A DNA stretch of 64,000 nt from Cyrtodaria siliqua. Lineage: Eukaryota; Mollusca; Bivalvia; Adapedonta; Hiatellidae. The DNA lies in NCBI GenBank assembly GCA_037043455.1, contig JAWPHD010010389.1, positions 1-64,000 on the forward strand, given 5' to 3'. The notes beneath the pieces are model-generated. The model saw only the letters and a program-made list of their open reading frames with translations. It did no database searches and was not told where the DNA came from. The translations under genes and the position numbers were made by a program. This document shows positions 24,470 to 35,637 of this stretch, one piece after another; within the stretch, counting starts at the first letter, position 1; every line of letters begins with the position of its first letter.

Positions 24470-24850
24470 TACAAAGAAACACGCTTTGGATCGTTTTGTT
24501 ACAAAAAAAACTGCAACAAACTCATTCACAGCACTGTGTTCTCCAACACTACTCAGAGTTCACTCGCAAATCGCATGGAGTTCAGCTGCATTTGAAACAG
24601 AAAAATCGCTGTTACGTAATACGGCATTTGTCACTTGCGTTGAATACAAATGCCCCCAAGTCCATCACAAGGGCACTTTCCATGGCTCCTCTCGAAATAA
24701 TTACGTGTTACAGTAGTAGTTACAGTAGCCCCGTACTTTGTGTCTGCTTGACTGAGTTCTGCAAGGCTATCACAACCCTTGTACTGAGCGGCACAACCGT
24801 CAGTCCACTGGTGGATGGAATGTATCTCTGCTGTCCATCTGTCACCTGAT
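24470..24850 (-). pseudogene. Relic of a transposase-like protein (WTDGC..QYKG family)
   Basis: The minus strand from about 24818 reads 'IHQWTDGCAAQYKG', then 'NYFERSHGKCPCDGLGG'. After a frameshift near 24650 it reads 'TNAVLRNSDFSVSNAAELHA'. Conserved W-T-D-G-C, Q-Y-K, F-E-x-S-H-G-K and C-D-G-x-G-G motifs occur, as I recall, in a large family of uncharacterised invertebrate proteins often linked to mobile elements. At least one frameshift and in-frame stops make it non-functional. The plus-strand frames here (24414-24849) are shadows. Confidence 0.5.
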
Positions 24851-25899
24851 CCTTTTGTTTATTGCCAAAGTAGACATGACTTCATCTCCCTCACTTAGAA
24901 TCCTTATCCCAATGACCTGATCACCTGGTGATGTAACCCCCACCCCACTTATATTCCACCCTGTCATACCATTGACGCCTGGACATAATGGCTATACTTT
25001 CTAATACAGTGTAATTAATCCCACCCCACACACAACCAATCGCACATTGCCTAATTAGTAGATACACCGAATGCACTAAATGTATGTAATATCCGTCCCG
25101 TTTTCGTAATGTCCGTCCCGTTTTCGTAATGTCCGTCTAGTTTTCGTAATGTCCGTCCCCTCTTTAGATTAGTGTAATAGCAGTTACATTTATTTATAAC
25201 AAACATTTAATTGAGTACTTATTTTTTCACTTGTACCAAGAAAACATGTTTGTGGTGTTCGTTTTATAAATTTTGCTCATACCACTGAATTTAAAAACAA
25301 AAGAAGGCAAAAAATTCTAAAATAGTATTGCTAAATGGGCAAATCGTAAAAAGTAAATAGTCAGTATCATAAAATTATATTCTTTTGTTTTTATACTTGT
25401 TATTGTTTATCATCACACTAACATACTCAACACAAAATATACCAATAAATAAATCAATTAGATGTGTATTACAATATAAAGTAACACCATTTCAAAAGGG
25501 ACGGAAACTGCAGGGACGGACGTTACACATAACGTTTGGTATTTTGTAAATATTTTGTTTCCATACAGTGTGAATGCTTTTTGTTATATTAACCATGGTA
25601 TGTCTATGCATACCTTTGGATTAAAAAACATTTTTTGTTGTTTCTTCAAACTATGAAAAAAATCGGGGAGGACTGACATTACAGATTTTTTGACATAAAA
25701 TAAAAAATACCACTAAATTTTATTTTTTCCCGCTAAATCTTTCAGGAAAAAGGTCATTGTTATTTCAAACGAATATTCTTTTTTGGACAAAAAATATATT
25801 CTCAGTGATAAATAATGTATATACAATCATTGTTTATGTACCAATATAAAAACATGGTATGCACATTTTAGAGGTCTGACATTACAACAGTAGTATTTT

Positions 25900-26630
25900 T
25901 GTTCAAACTTTCATACAAAAACTTATAAAAATCTCTAGACAGTGAGTATAGAACAATTGCTTTAAATGTACAAAATCATTGCTTAGATTGCCAATTAAGA
26001 GGTCTTAAACATGTGATGCTAATTCATTACAGGCAAAATATGGTCAATTTCAACAGTTTGAATGTAAAAAATTACGACAGGATAATCCAATTAAATTTAA
26101 AGCACATCTGTAATATAACATTTCTTTCAACTTAAAGACATGTGTTTTAAATTATACATGTATGTAATAACAATTAAGCATTAAGATTGAACATGTTTTT
26201 TTCAATTGACCCATTTACTGTGCAGCATGCCATAATTGCTCATTACGTGGTCGGAGTATTAGCTTTCATACCCCATCCAACCTCTTCTCCAAGAAGTGAA
26301 AACGGGGTTGGCTGGTGTATAAAATTAAACTTTAATTTTGTTTTAAAAAGTTTGCATGTTGTAAAATTAAAAGACTAGATAATTTTAAACAGGTAATTTT
26401 CAATAAAAAATGTTTTTAAACGTGTTTATTGTCGAAATATCCGTTATGAAATCCTGCTGATATAAGCTTTCCCATCGCTTAATGGAAAAAGGCGGTAACA
26501 TGAAATGCTTAATATTGTGTCTAAATTGTATTGTTAACTATTTAATAATAAATATAAGTAGCAAGTCTACATGATTTTGAATCACCCCTCGTACATAATT
26601 ATGCGTTGCCTTTATCAATTTCTCTTTAAT
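25900..26630. other. Non-coding AT-rich stretch upstream of the CYTH exon
   Basis: No gene, RNA or repeat copy recognised. The pyrimidine-rich tract before 26635 belongs to the next feature's splice acceptor. Confidence 0.4.
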
Positions 26631-26635
26631 TTTAG

Positions 26636-26850
26636 ATATCACAACCGTTGAATCCAGAGTAGTTGATTAACTATTTGTAGACCAGAATGCCATCCAACGT
26701 AGAGATAAAGGCCCGGGTATCGAATCTCGAACAACTGAACAAAGTCGCAGCTCACCTCAGTGGTAGTGCTGGTACTGTCATCCTACAGGAAGACATTTTC
26801 TTCACTGTTCCCAATGGTAGATTAAAGCTTCGAAAGTTGGAGGATCAATT
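26636..26850 (+). CDS. First coding exon of a CYTH-domain protein (thiamine-triphosphatase-like), isolated
   Basis: A polypyrimidine tract and AG at 26634-26635 precede the exon, and the ATG is at 26687. The translation starts 'MPSNVEIKARVSNLEQL' and later has 'EDIFFTVPNGRLKLRKLE'. This is the N-terminal signature of CYTH/triphosphate-tunnel enzymes: ExExK-type VEIKA for metal and phosphate binding, then a D-x-F-F strand and a G-R-L-K-L-R strand. Family members are about 180-220 residues, so only about a quarter is present. After KLED the sequence turns into low-complexity coding and a stop at 26882-26884. No GT donor lies at the expected point, and no downstream exon (tunnel strands, ExE near the C-terminus) was found before the next gene. 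It is either an exon fragment or a gene with very distant exons. Confidence 0.6.
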
Positions 26851-27061
26851 TCTTTTTTTATTTATTGTTGAAAATGTTTATTAAATGAACACATGCCAGT
26901 CTTGATTATTTTTTAAAACTTCTTGATTGATGTGAAAAAGAAAGTAACAAAGGTTGAATAACGAAAGAAATTGAAAAAATCTAAATATTTGTAACCTTGC
27001 TATTTAATTAGTTTAATAAATGAATATGCAAACTCACTGCTAGCCATGATGGTCATGGCTC

Positions 27062-27414
27062 TTAAAGATACACAAGGTAATCTTGATTTTTTACTGTCGG
27101 CGTCTCGTTACGTTTTCTACATCAATTGCATTTGCTGAATCATTAATATTAATTATACAGATTGTATCAAGCAAATTGTTTTTGCATATTACTAACTGTT
27201 GCTTATATGTCGCCAATAATATATTCAAACAGGGTCATTCAAATTTATTGATAGACGCTGATTCAAACCTGTGGTAGAATAACGAAGAAACGTTGAAAAC
27301 TCAAATTATATTTAAATTTCGCAAGCAGATTTAAAGTCAAAATGATACTGGATAAATAAATAGGCTAATTTTAACGCTTGATAAAGACTTCAAGATTGCC
27401 ATGTGTCCCTTTAA
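27062..27414. mobile_element. MITE family M1, copy 1 (TTAA-ended)
   Basis: The left end is 'TTAAAGATACACAAGGTAAT' and the right end, reversed, is 'TTAAAGGGACACATGGCAAT', each followed by CTTGA. The 353-bp body has no open frame. It matches copies at 52522-52872 and 63307-63603 over internal landmarks such as 'AGAATAACGAAGA' and 'AACGCTTGATAAA'. Confidence 0.8.
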
Positions 27415-28820
27415 GGTTGTATATACTCTTATCGATGGTATGTATTGTAGACAAATACTACCATAGGAGCCATGACTCTCAGTTTCTCATGTCATAACTC
27501 ATCGTTGATACTTTAAGATTGCTGAGTGTCCCTTTAATGTAATACATTTAAGGTAAAAGAATGTTGTGGTTCGTTGGTTACTTTTAGGACGTCCTATTGA
27601 TTAAAATGCGGAGAGAATATAAACCTTAGAACTACACTCACTGGTTCTTTGGTTAGTCTTCAGTTTTGTGAAGATTTTTTGTTTTGCCTGACCATGGCCG
27701 TGATGTGGTTGGTGATGCAATTAATTTCCTGAATACCAAAAAAACAAACATTTATTTGAAAGTCAGATTTTTTTTTTTTAAATAACAACTTTAATCAATT
27801 TATTAAATTCTTTAAGCCAGATCAAACTCAACTGGTTTGATATCCCTTTTAAAGTTTAAATGCAAATTCCTGAAAGATAAACATTATGAACATATTGCTG
27901 ATGTAGTCTGACAGAATTCTAAGTCAAAGTCAGCAGCGCAGCAAAAAAAAAAGCAGCTCCAGTGTACCAGTGTAGCTCCTGATCATCATGCACATAATAT
28001 AATCATGACCTAATCTGTTTGCTTGCGGCTGTACGGAGGATTGACTGGAGCTACGCTCGTTGCAAATGTTGTAAGGTACCTTTTGAATGCCGCTCTCCAA
28101 AATATGGCACATGTAGCATATCATAATTTACACTCACATGCAAAATTGTGTTAGGTGACATTTACTCTCTTCAGAACAGTAAGAACATGGAGCTACACAC
28201 GTAGCCATCCTTGCAGCTAGATATCAGACTGATTTATCCACTTTCAAAGTCAGCGTCATGATGTGGGAAGTTCACTGATTTTGTTTTTATTTATATGGCA
28301 CATGGTAATTACTCCAAAATGGTACTGGGTAATCCTCAAAGGGTATTCCATTTTATCAGTGTGTGTGTGTGTGTGTGTGTACAGTGAAGGAGTTCAATAA
28401 GAGAGATACAATTTGGCACACAGAAGCTACATACCATTAGCTTTAAATTGAATCCATTTTTATGACAGGTGTTATATACCCACATAAGAAATATTTACAT
28501 TCCATTTTACCAAAAATATTCGAAATATTATTTTTTTCAAAATTGAGAGAGATGGTACACTGCAACTAATACATTTATAGCTGTGCTATTCCATGTGTGC
28601 ACAGCTAGCTTGTTGAAGACTGCTCTAAAACAGGATTGGAAAGCATCATCGTCCAAGTCGTTCAAAAGAAGAAAATTGATACTTATAGGGTCTCTAGGTT
28701 CCTGTTAACAGCTCAAAAAAAATCAGCCATCTACGTCTATTATATTTTGATATATGAAAAGGCTGAAATTGCAGCTAAAAATGACGGCCGTGATTTCCGA
28801 GCGAAATCGGGCACCTACCA
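27415..28820. other. Non-coding stretch with a second TTAA-type end and a (GT)n tract
   Basis: 'TTTAAGATTGCTGAGTGTCC' plus CTTTAA at 27511-27536 is another M1-like right end. A (GT)9-10 tract lies at about 28361-28380. No gene is supported. Confidence 0.45.
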
Positions 28821-28834
28821 TCCATACTAAAATG

Positions 28835-29455
28835 GCCATATCTCATGAACTACTTGTAGTAGTGAGCTAAAATTTCAAATTTGTTTTTAGAAGTGGATAT
28901 AGAAGATACACTATGAATATGAGATAAATCTGAGACCACAGTGCGAGATGGACTGACCCATTTTGGTTCGACATTAAACATGGCTGCCAGTGACCATCTT
29001 TGTTTACATAGTTATATAGTAAAAATTTGTAGCTGATATTGATTTGGGACTTTTTATAAAATTATCAGCATGGCATGATGCTGGTCTTTATCGAACATCA
29101 TTTTGATTCTTCATTAAAATGGCTGCCAGCGGCTATCTAGTCTACATAGTCATGTAGTAAAAAACATGTAGCAACTACTCCTCTGAAACTACTTGACGGA
29201 TTTCATGAAATTTCACTGGAATATTGCTCTTGATATCTAGTTGATCCTAGAAAAATGTCTGGTCGGCCGGAAATTCAAGATGTTGGTCCTAGTCGAAAAC
29301 CATTTTGGTTCGACATTAAACATGGCTGCCATCTTTGTTTACATAGAGTTATATAGTAAAAACTTGTAACAACTACTCTGAAACTACTTGACAGATTTTC
29401 ATGAAACTTCACAGGAATGCTTTCAGAACCTACCAGTAGAGCTTCAAGGTCATTG
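28835..29455. repeat. Dispersed repeat, about three degenerate units
   Basis: The phrases 'CAACTACTC.TCTGAAACTA', 'CATGAAA(T/C)TTCAC.GGAAT' and 'GACATTAAACATGGCTGCCA' recur. They are shared with 41290-42130, where the array is better preserved. Confidence 0.65.
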
Positions 29456-29510
29456 ACCTCTTGTTTTATCAAGAGCCTCCTAATAATCACTTTTCATTGA
29501 TTATCTTCCA

Positions 29511-29816
29511 TGGCGCGTAACGCGGCGGATTTGTAACCGGAGGCCCCGGGTTTAAACCTCCGTGGTGCCACTGAGTTTCGTCGGTGTGTTCTTGGGCAAG
29601 ACACTTTTCCTTAGCCTCGTCCGTTGGATGGGGACGAAAACGGAGCGGTCCCGTTTATCGGTCTATCCTCCGAGCACGTTAAAGAACCATAGGAATCTAT
29701 TCGATAATAAGAGTAGAGCACGATTCCGGGATTCCTATGTATCCTTCCCCTCTCTCTGGGGCGGCTCTAAATAACCTACTATGTGTTGATGAGCCGTTAA
29801 ACAACATTCAGTTCCA
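29511..29816 (+). mobile_element. tRNA-derived SINE family S2, near full-length
   Basis: The tRNA-like head is 'GGCGGATTTGTAACCGG', 'AGGCCCCGGGTTTAAACCTC' and 'CGTGGTGCC'. The body has 'GTGTGTTCTTGGGCAAGACA' and 'ATGGGGACGAAAACGG'. The tail has 'GAATCTATTCGATAATAAGA', 'GGATTCCTATGTATCC', 'GGGGCGGCTCTAAATAACC' and 'GTTGATGAGCCGTTAAACAA'. The head is shared with 37437-37610 and the tail with 54360-54512. It is non-coding and transcribed by polymerase III when young. The B box here is mutated (TTTAAACC for TTCAATCC). Confidence 0.82.
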
Positions 29817-29819
29817 TTA

Positions 29820-30430
29820 TATTACCACAGGAGCTATTGCACATGATATTGAACAATAGTGTTTTCTTGAAAATAGTGGGATTTTTAACACTCACTTAAA
29901 ATTTTTTAAGTTATTGAAATAAAATCTTTTGCATTCTTTTTGTCATACCCGGATTTGCACCACTTTGTGATCAGTCAAGATAGCATGATACATAGAGGAT
30001 CTTACATGCGTGACTGTATTATTGTTTTTAATAAACGAGTTGGATAAAATGATAGGATACGTGGCTCTTTTATCCAATGAGTTTGTTAAAGTAAAAAATG
30101 TACATTCTATTTATCACATAACACACCTACGACGTGATAGTTTCATTTTAATGTTGTCAATTTACCTTGTATATATGGCGGCACTTTGTAAGAGACATCA
30201 TGACGTTGTTTTCATGATGTCGACTAGGTTATGCAGCTGCAATGTGTTCGCCCTACAAGTAATGCGACACCTTAAACTTAAACATAACTAACATTATTTT
30301 TATGAAGTAAGTTTGCAAAGAAGGATCAATAATTAGAGTGTCTGAAAGTATCGTATGATATACCATGCAAACAAATTAAATGTTTTACTGTACACAAACA
30401 CACTGATTCGGTCTTCATTTGCATCTGTAA
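29820..30430. other. Non-coding AT-rich stretch
   Basis: No gene or known repeat is identified. The 93-codon frame at 30010-30291 (plus) has no recognisable family features. Confidence 0.35.
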
Positions 30431-30437
30431 TACATTA

Positions 30438-30492
30438 TTATTTCTCGTAATACAGTGATAGTACACTACTATCACTGTGTTACGAGAAATAA
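30438..30492. other. Long perfect-type hairpin (26-bp stem, 3-nt loop)
   Basis: The arm 30438-30463 ('TTATTTCTCGTAATACAGTG', then ATAGTA) pairs with 30467-30492 around the loop CAC. All 26 positions pair except one T-G. It lies 92 nt upstream of the splice acceptor of the KMT5B-like exon, so within its intron. It may be a palindromic mini-element or a transcribed hairpin. Confidence 0.85.
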
Positions 30493-30584
30493 ATCATGGC
30501 TTTATTACACACCCAGAAGCTATGTTATGTGATAAGTATATACCAATTTTAATGCACAATTAAGAAAGAATATTTATATTTCAG

Positions 30585-32623
30585 AGAACTGGGATGTAAG
30601 AGATGGGAATTTGAAAAAGCAGGCTTACTTGCTTTCAAAAGCTGAGCTTAAACGCCGTGGAATAAAACGATACAACGCTGAAATTATTTTGGCTCAGGGT
30701 ATAAATCTACTCGATCCTAAAATAGACTTGGGACAAAAGATTCCATTCCCTCTGATGTCGAGAAAAATGAGCCGATCAACGTGAGTGAACTCTGCCTGTC
30801 TCCGCGTAAACACCTATCGTCTCAGTCCTATTTAAAAAGCATTGGTGGACAGATTCCAATACGAGAGAGACGCTCTCCAAACAAACACCTGAACAATCTT
30901 TCAAATAGTCTTAATTTGGTGAACAATCATTCATTCAGTCCAGGCAATGAGTTGAAATCAATGGCAGAAATCAATGGCATCAATTCTGAGGCTGGTTCTA
31001 ATATAAACTCAAACTTGAACAGAAATGGATCCCTGGTGCATCATCATTCGAGAAACGGCAAAAGGATGAAAATATTGAGTCACAGGCAGATTTTGAAGCT
31101 CAATATAGACTGTGTTTCAAATTTAAATCAAGATGGTGAAGAAGTATCACACTTTATAGCTGGATTGAGACACAGCCCAAGATTGAAGATTAAAGAAGAA
31201 AATGATAAAAGAAATGTGGACCAGTCCGATTTAAATCTCAAGAAAAGTAGTCCCGTCCTCATTGAAACTGGCGACCCGGAAATAACATTTAAGCTCCGTG
31301 ATGACTATGAAGGAATGAACATCTTTACATAGCTTTTGATTGGTGTCGATGAAATGAAAAACAATTTAAATGAATAACAAGAACAGATGTCCTCAAGACA
31401 ATCAAAAAACAATCCCAGGGAGGCATTAGGCTGTCCCAAAGGGTCAGATCCAATAAAGGCAGGGTCACTAGAAATGCCCCAGTTATTGCCTTACGATACA
31501 GACCCGACCGTAGATACCTCATACAAAAACAGCAGCGTTAGTCCGAAATTGAAATACTATAAAAGTTACAATCCAGATCAAAATTGCGCGGACTGTGATA
31601 TAAAGAAAACTGGAGACCAAATGCATGTTAAAGGGAAGCATACATCAGGGAACCACAGTTGTGCAAAATCACAATCATTGTCATTATTACAGACAAAACA
31701 GTTGCCTTTACGACAGAGCCCGCGAAACTTGAACAAGCCTCAGTCAAGGACGAAATCTAATAAGAGTGAAACAACAGAATTGTACACAGATGTGCTTGGA
31801 CCAGTCAGTTCAACGGGACCAGGGCAACAATAATTTTCAGATCTCAATTCAGGTGTATGTCACAGCAACATCGTGAACTACAACACTGCATACACAAAAG
31901 CAGAACTAGAAAACTTGGCATTAAGTTATAAATCAAGATCTCCTGTCATATATTCCCCCAAATCGTTGCATTCACTGCACGGGTCAAAACCACGTTCAAA
32001 TTACAATGAAGGCAGCAATGTGTTTGAAAAATTTGGCCCCCAAGTCCTGGATATAGGAGATTGTGAGATCGACCCAACTTGTGAAAATGACGAAGTAGAC
32101 GTGGAAGGTTGCGGCGATTGTGAAGTGACTGGGTCGATCAAATCGTTGAGAAACGGTTTGAGTTAGAGCGAAAGTAAATCTGCTTTTAGGAACGGTGTGG
32201 ATACAAATACTAGTGGATCTAGGAAACGACGGCTAAGTTTTGGAGACGTGGGCTCGCCAAAATTTGGAGAGCCCTTGAGCAAGAGAATGCGTTCGTTGAA
32301 AAAGGATCTTCGAGGGTATAGACATTTGTTTGCAAGTATTTCTCCCGACAAGAGGATTCCGAAAATCACAATCAAAATGCCGAAGGACCCTATCATCGTG
32401 AAAGAGTTGGCCAATCAGAAATCGGACAGTGTGCGTTTCAAGTGGGAAAGTCCTTAAACGTCTGTGCCCGTTACTCCGGACAGTAGTGATCAAAGTGACT
32501 CCGACGAAGAAGAAAGTCCGCTGAACTGTACAAAGTTTCGTCCGAATAGTCTCAGTCAGACGCCATCGAGACGCAGGGAGAACGGGTTGCTGGTGAAGTC
32601 AAGGAAGTTATACTCCAGCAGAA
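30585..32623 (+). pseudogene. Large exon resembling the C-terminal region of KMT5B/SUV420H (histone H4K20 methyltransferase), with in-frame stops
   Basis: The acceptor 'TATTTATATTTCAG' ends at 30584. The exon closes at donor GTAAGT (32624-32629). The first 150 bp read 'AYLLSKAELKRRGIKRYNAE' and 'IILAQGINLLDPKIDLG', similar to the vertebrate KMT5B motif with K-R-R-I-T-R-Y-D-A-x-L-I-L. One base is then missing at about 30732. From 30721 to the donor a single frame holds low-complexity, S/K/N-rich regulatory-type sequence with basic clusters ('SRKRRLSFGDVGSPKFGEP', 'PKITIKMPKDPIIVKELA') and an acidic patch ('DSSDQSDSDEEESP'). That frame is interrupted by TAG 31330, TAA 31375, TAA 31831, TAG 32164 and TAA 32455. 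No SET domain is present; in the family it lies in upstream exons. KMT5B-type enzymes di- and trimethylate H4K20. I am fairly sure this was coding and moderately sure of the family. Confidence 0.6.
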
Positions 32624-32629
32624 GTAAGT

Positions 32630-33900
32630 GTGATACCATGGTGTGTCCAAAATGATGTGATTAAAGTGGGCAATACTCATATTGACATCAATATACCACA
32701 AAATAATTAGACGACTCATGTTATACTTTTACGAGAGAATTCATCTTTTCATGCATGTGTCCTGTATATATATAGCATGTCTGACACATAAAGATCTCTT
32801 TGAAGGTCATCCTGCAACATTGGACGTACACTATAGGAACTTCTAGTTCTAACGCTATTTATTGTAACAGTTTGAATTTCAATCAGTTTTAATACATCTT
32901 TTTTAAAACTCGGTCACTTTAATGAAAAAATCATGTTGCACGTGCGACTAGCTTGAAAATAGCTCATAAATCTTGCAAACTTGTTGTGCAGAAGTGTTAG
33001 AATAAGGTTCAAGTGTACCCATATACAATTTTTTAAATATAATCAGAGCTCTAACCTTAAAACAGTTACAAGTTTTATAACTGCTGGAAGTTATTAAAAT
33101 GCCTTATTATTATCTCACTTTGGTTTAGAGTAGCAGATACTTTTCCCTAATAATCATTTGTAATCTAAATCAGTTACCAAAATCATTTGCTAATAAATCT
33201 AAATAGTTGCCAAATGTGCAGTGTTTATTTATGTCTGAATACTTATTATTAAGGATAATAACATCTTCATCAAGGTCCAATTAGTAGTTGTTCATTAATT
33301 TCATGTTGGAGCCTACAAAATGATTTCTAATGCATTTTGTTGCATAACAGTAGGTAACTTGAGAGGCTTTGCGCATTGGATTTTCATCCATGCTCATAGA
33401 ATTTTATTGCATGGTTGTAAAGTTGAATAATCACACTACCTGGAGAAAGTTATAGATATATAGGGAAAATTCCTGTATAGAAAATAGAATGCATCTAAAC
33501 TTGAATGATTTTGTGGTAGTAACTGATTCTGGTTACTATCCCAGTGTTAGTGTTTTTTTAAATAACAGTCACAGGTTGTGGAAAACGTAACAGTATAAGG
33601 TTAGAGCTCTGACTGATAATATGGGGCGTTAGGAGTTTGTTTAGTATGTGATGCAAGTAAAGAACTCTTTTGATTTTTTTCTGGTGCACTCCCTGCATGA
33701 CAAGCTTATATTGTCTGCCAATAATACCTTTTAACAAAAGATAATCATTGAAAGGTCAGAATCATTAACAATTCTACCTGATAGATTCACAAAAAAATTC
33801 AAATATTACAAATAAAGGGGTAGTGGAGTCTGGACAAAGCACAACACATTTTATACCAAGGAATACCTGTTACATACATTATACCTTGAAACAACAATTT
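32630..33900. other. Intron-like AT-rich stretch downstream of the KMT5B-like exon
   Basis: Nothing recognised in 1.27 kb: no further exon of the upstream gene, no RNA, and no repeat copy seen elsewhere in the window. Confidence 0.4.
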
Positions 33901-33904
33901 CCAC

Positions 33905-34660
33905 CTAAGAACGTCCATTGTTTTCTTTGAATGCCAATTCTTTTTTCGTAATGCCCATTTCTACCTAGAAACACCCATTTATACCTAAGAACGCCCATTC
34001 TTTTCTAGTAATACCCATTCCTAGGAACCCCCATCCTTCTCTAGGAATGCCCATTTTTAGGAACCCCCAGCCTTGTCTAGGAATGCCCATTTATACATAA
34101 GAGCACCCGTTTCTACTTTAGAATGCCCATTCTTTTCTAGTAATGCCCATTCCTAGGAATGCCCATATCTAGGAAACCCCATCCTTCTCTAGGAATGTCC
34201 ATTCTTAAGTATCCCCATTCTTGTCTATGAATGCCCATTCTTAAGTATCCCCATCCTTCTCTAGGAATGTCCATTCTGAGGCATCCCCATCCTTCTATGG
34301 GAATGTCCATTCTGCGGCATCCCCATCCTTCTCTAGGAATGCCCATTCTGAGGCATCCCCATCCTTCTCTAGGAATGCCCATTCTTAGGCATCCCCATCC
34401 TTGTCTAGGAATGCCCATTCTTAGGCATCCCCATCCTTGTCTAGGAATGCCCATTCTTAGGTATCCCCATCCTTCTCTAGGAATGCCAATTTCTGGGAAC
34501 CCCCATCGTCTATGAATGCCCATTTCTAGGAACCCCCATCCTTTTCTAGGAAAGCCCATTTCTACATTAATAAGAGCGTCCGTTTCTACTTTAGAATGCC
34601 CATTTTTTTCTGGTAACATTCATTTTTTTCCTAGTAGTGCCCATTCCTACCTAGGAGCAC
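33905..34660. repeat. Minisatellite, 36-bp unit, well ordered at 34140-34520
   Basis: The unit is 'CTAGGAATGCCCATTCTTAG' followed by 'GCATCCCCATCCTTCT'. About ten good copies are flanked by degraded ones (33905-34130 and 34520-34660) that drift to 'CTAAGAACGCCCATT'. Divisibility by three leaves open frames on both strands ('GWGCLRMGIPRQ' dodecapeptide on minus). These are not taken as genes. Confidence 0.93.
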
Positions 34661-34839
34661 CCATTTCACAGGTAGACTATCCTCATGTTTGGGGTCATTA
34701 GGTTCAAGATCTATAATTTCAACATTTGTATCCACATGCATGAAACTTCATGTGTAAACAGTACATGTTGTGGTTACCGGCCCCCCACCCTTCATTTGTC
34801 ATTTTTTGTCATGTTCATGACACCGCGTATGGAAACGTG

Positions 34840-35040
34840 GAAACGTGGCTCCATCGTACATGGAGTGTTTACTATAGAATATTGCAGCAACTCTGCAGTT
34901 CTGCAGGTGAGAAGGTTCGAGGCCCATTCTCCATATTTTATCTTGATGTAAATGGAGGATGAGCCTGGCATATTCATTCCTGTTAGGCGCCATATAACCT
35001 GTCATGTGTTGATGCGCCGTAAAACACAATTCAATTCACG
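34840..35040 (+). mobile_element. SINE family S1, copy 2
   Basis: It carries 'CGTGGCTCCATCGTACATGG', 'GCAGCAACTCTGCAG', 'GGTTCGAGGCCCATTCTCC' (a B-box-like start), 'ATGGAGGATGAGCCTGGCAT', 'AGGCGCCATATAACC' and 'GATGCGCCGTAAAACACAAT'. This is the best-preserved S1 head in the window. Confidence 0.78.
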
Positions 35041-35637
35041 GCCCTGCATGTGAAAAAGACAAAAGCAGGAATTGTTTGATGTGATTGTAGTTGTTTCTCG
35101 TACCTTGTTAAATACTGCTGGTCATATTTCTTGTTGTATTCAAGTACCAGCTCTGTTATTGTTTTAAATATAAAATGTTTCACATGGTTTATATGCTCAG
35201 ATAACTTGTTTCAAGCATTTGAAGTTGCCCAGTAAATAATCGTACCATTTTAGTTGTTTTTTCTCTCGTTTTTATTTTGTGATATCAGTTATAACGGCTA
35301 TTCCATTAACACATATAAGTGATGGACTATAGAAAGGCACTTTTGAAATTGTTGGAACATCCATCAATAGGTGAAAAGGTGTTTTTTTAAAGAACCAAAT
35401 TTCGGAAAATATGGTTTTATTAAATTTATTAAATTGCCTGCCTGGGATCCCGGGTATGTTTATGTGTAATGTTTTGTTTGTTTGTATGGTGTTTTACATC
35501 ATTTTCAACACATGTAAGCTTAAATATAACGGTCTTTTTTTTGTGGTGGAGGCAGACCACCCACTTTTCCTAGGAATACCAGTACTGTACACCTCCCGCC
35601 ATCCATAAGAATCGACACTTCCTCACTTACAAGTCGA

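Larger units (their letters stand above)
23370..25890. repeat. Scattered GGACGGACATTAC motif, both orientations, with a 20-bp tandem cluster
   Basis: 'GGGGACGGACATTACAAAAA' occurs at 23379. Plus-oriented relatives lie near 25514 ('GGGACGGACGTTACA'), 25664 and 25872. The reverse form 'GTAATGTCCGTCCCGTTTTC' is repeated about four times at 20-bp spacing in 25086-25160. No gene is visible in the AT-rich spacers. Confidence 0.6.

Noticed and set aside
24414..24849. Plus-strand frames of 100 and 128 codons
   Set aside because: The minus strand carries recognisable protein motifs here, so these are shadows.
30721..30786. GTGAGT at 30781 as the true donor of the KMT5B-like exon
   Set aside because: The downstream frame is already open from 30721 with sensible protein sequence, so a one-base loss at about 30732 explains the frame change better; the alternative is not fully excluded.
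32163..32493. Minus-strand frames of 83 and 86 codons
   Set aside because: They overlap the plus-strand KMT5B-like frame and have no domain features.
34137..34701. Open frames across the 36-bp array
   Set aside because: Same artefact of unit length; both strands are open with equal quality.
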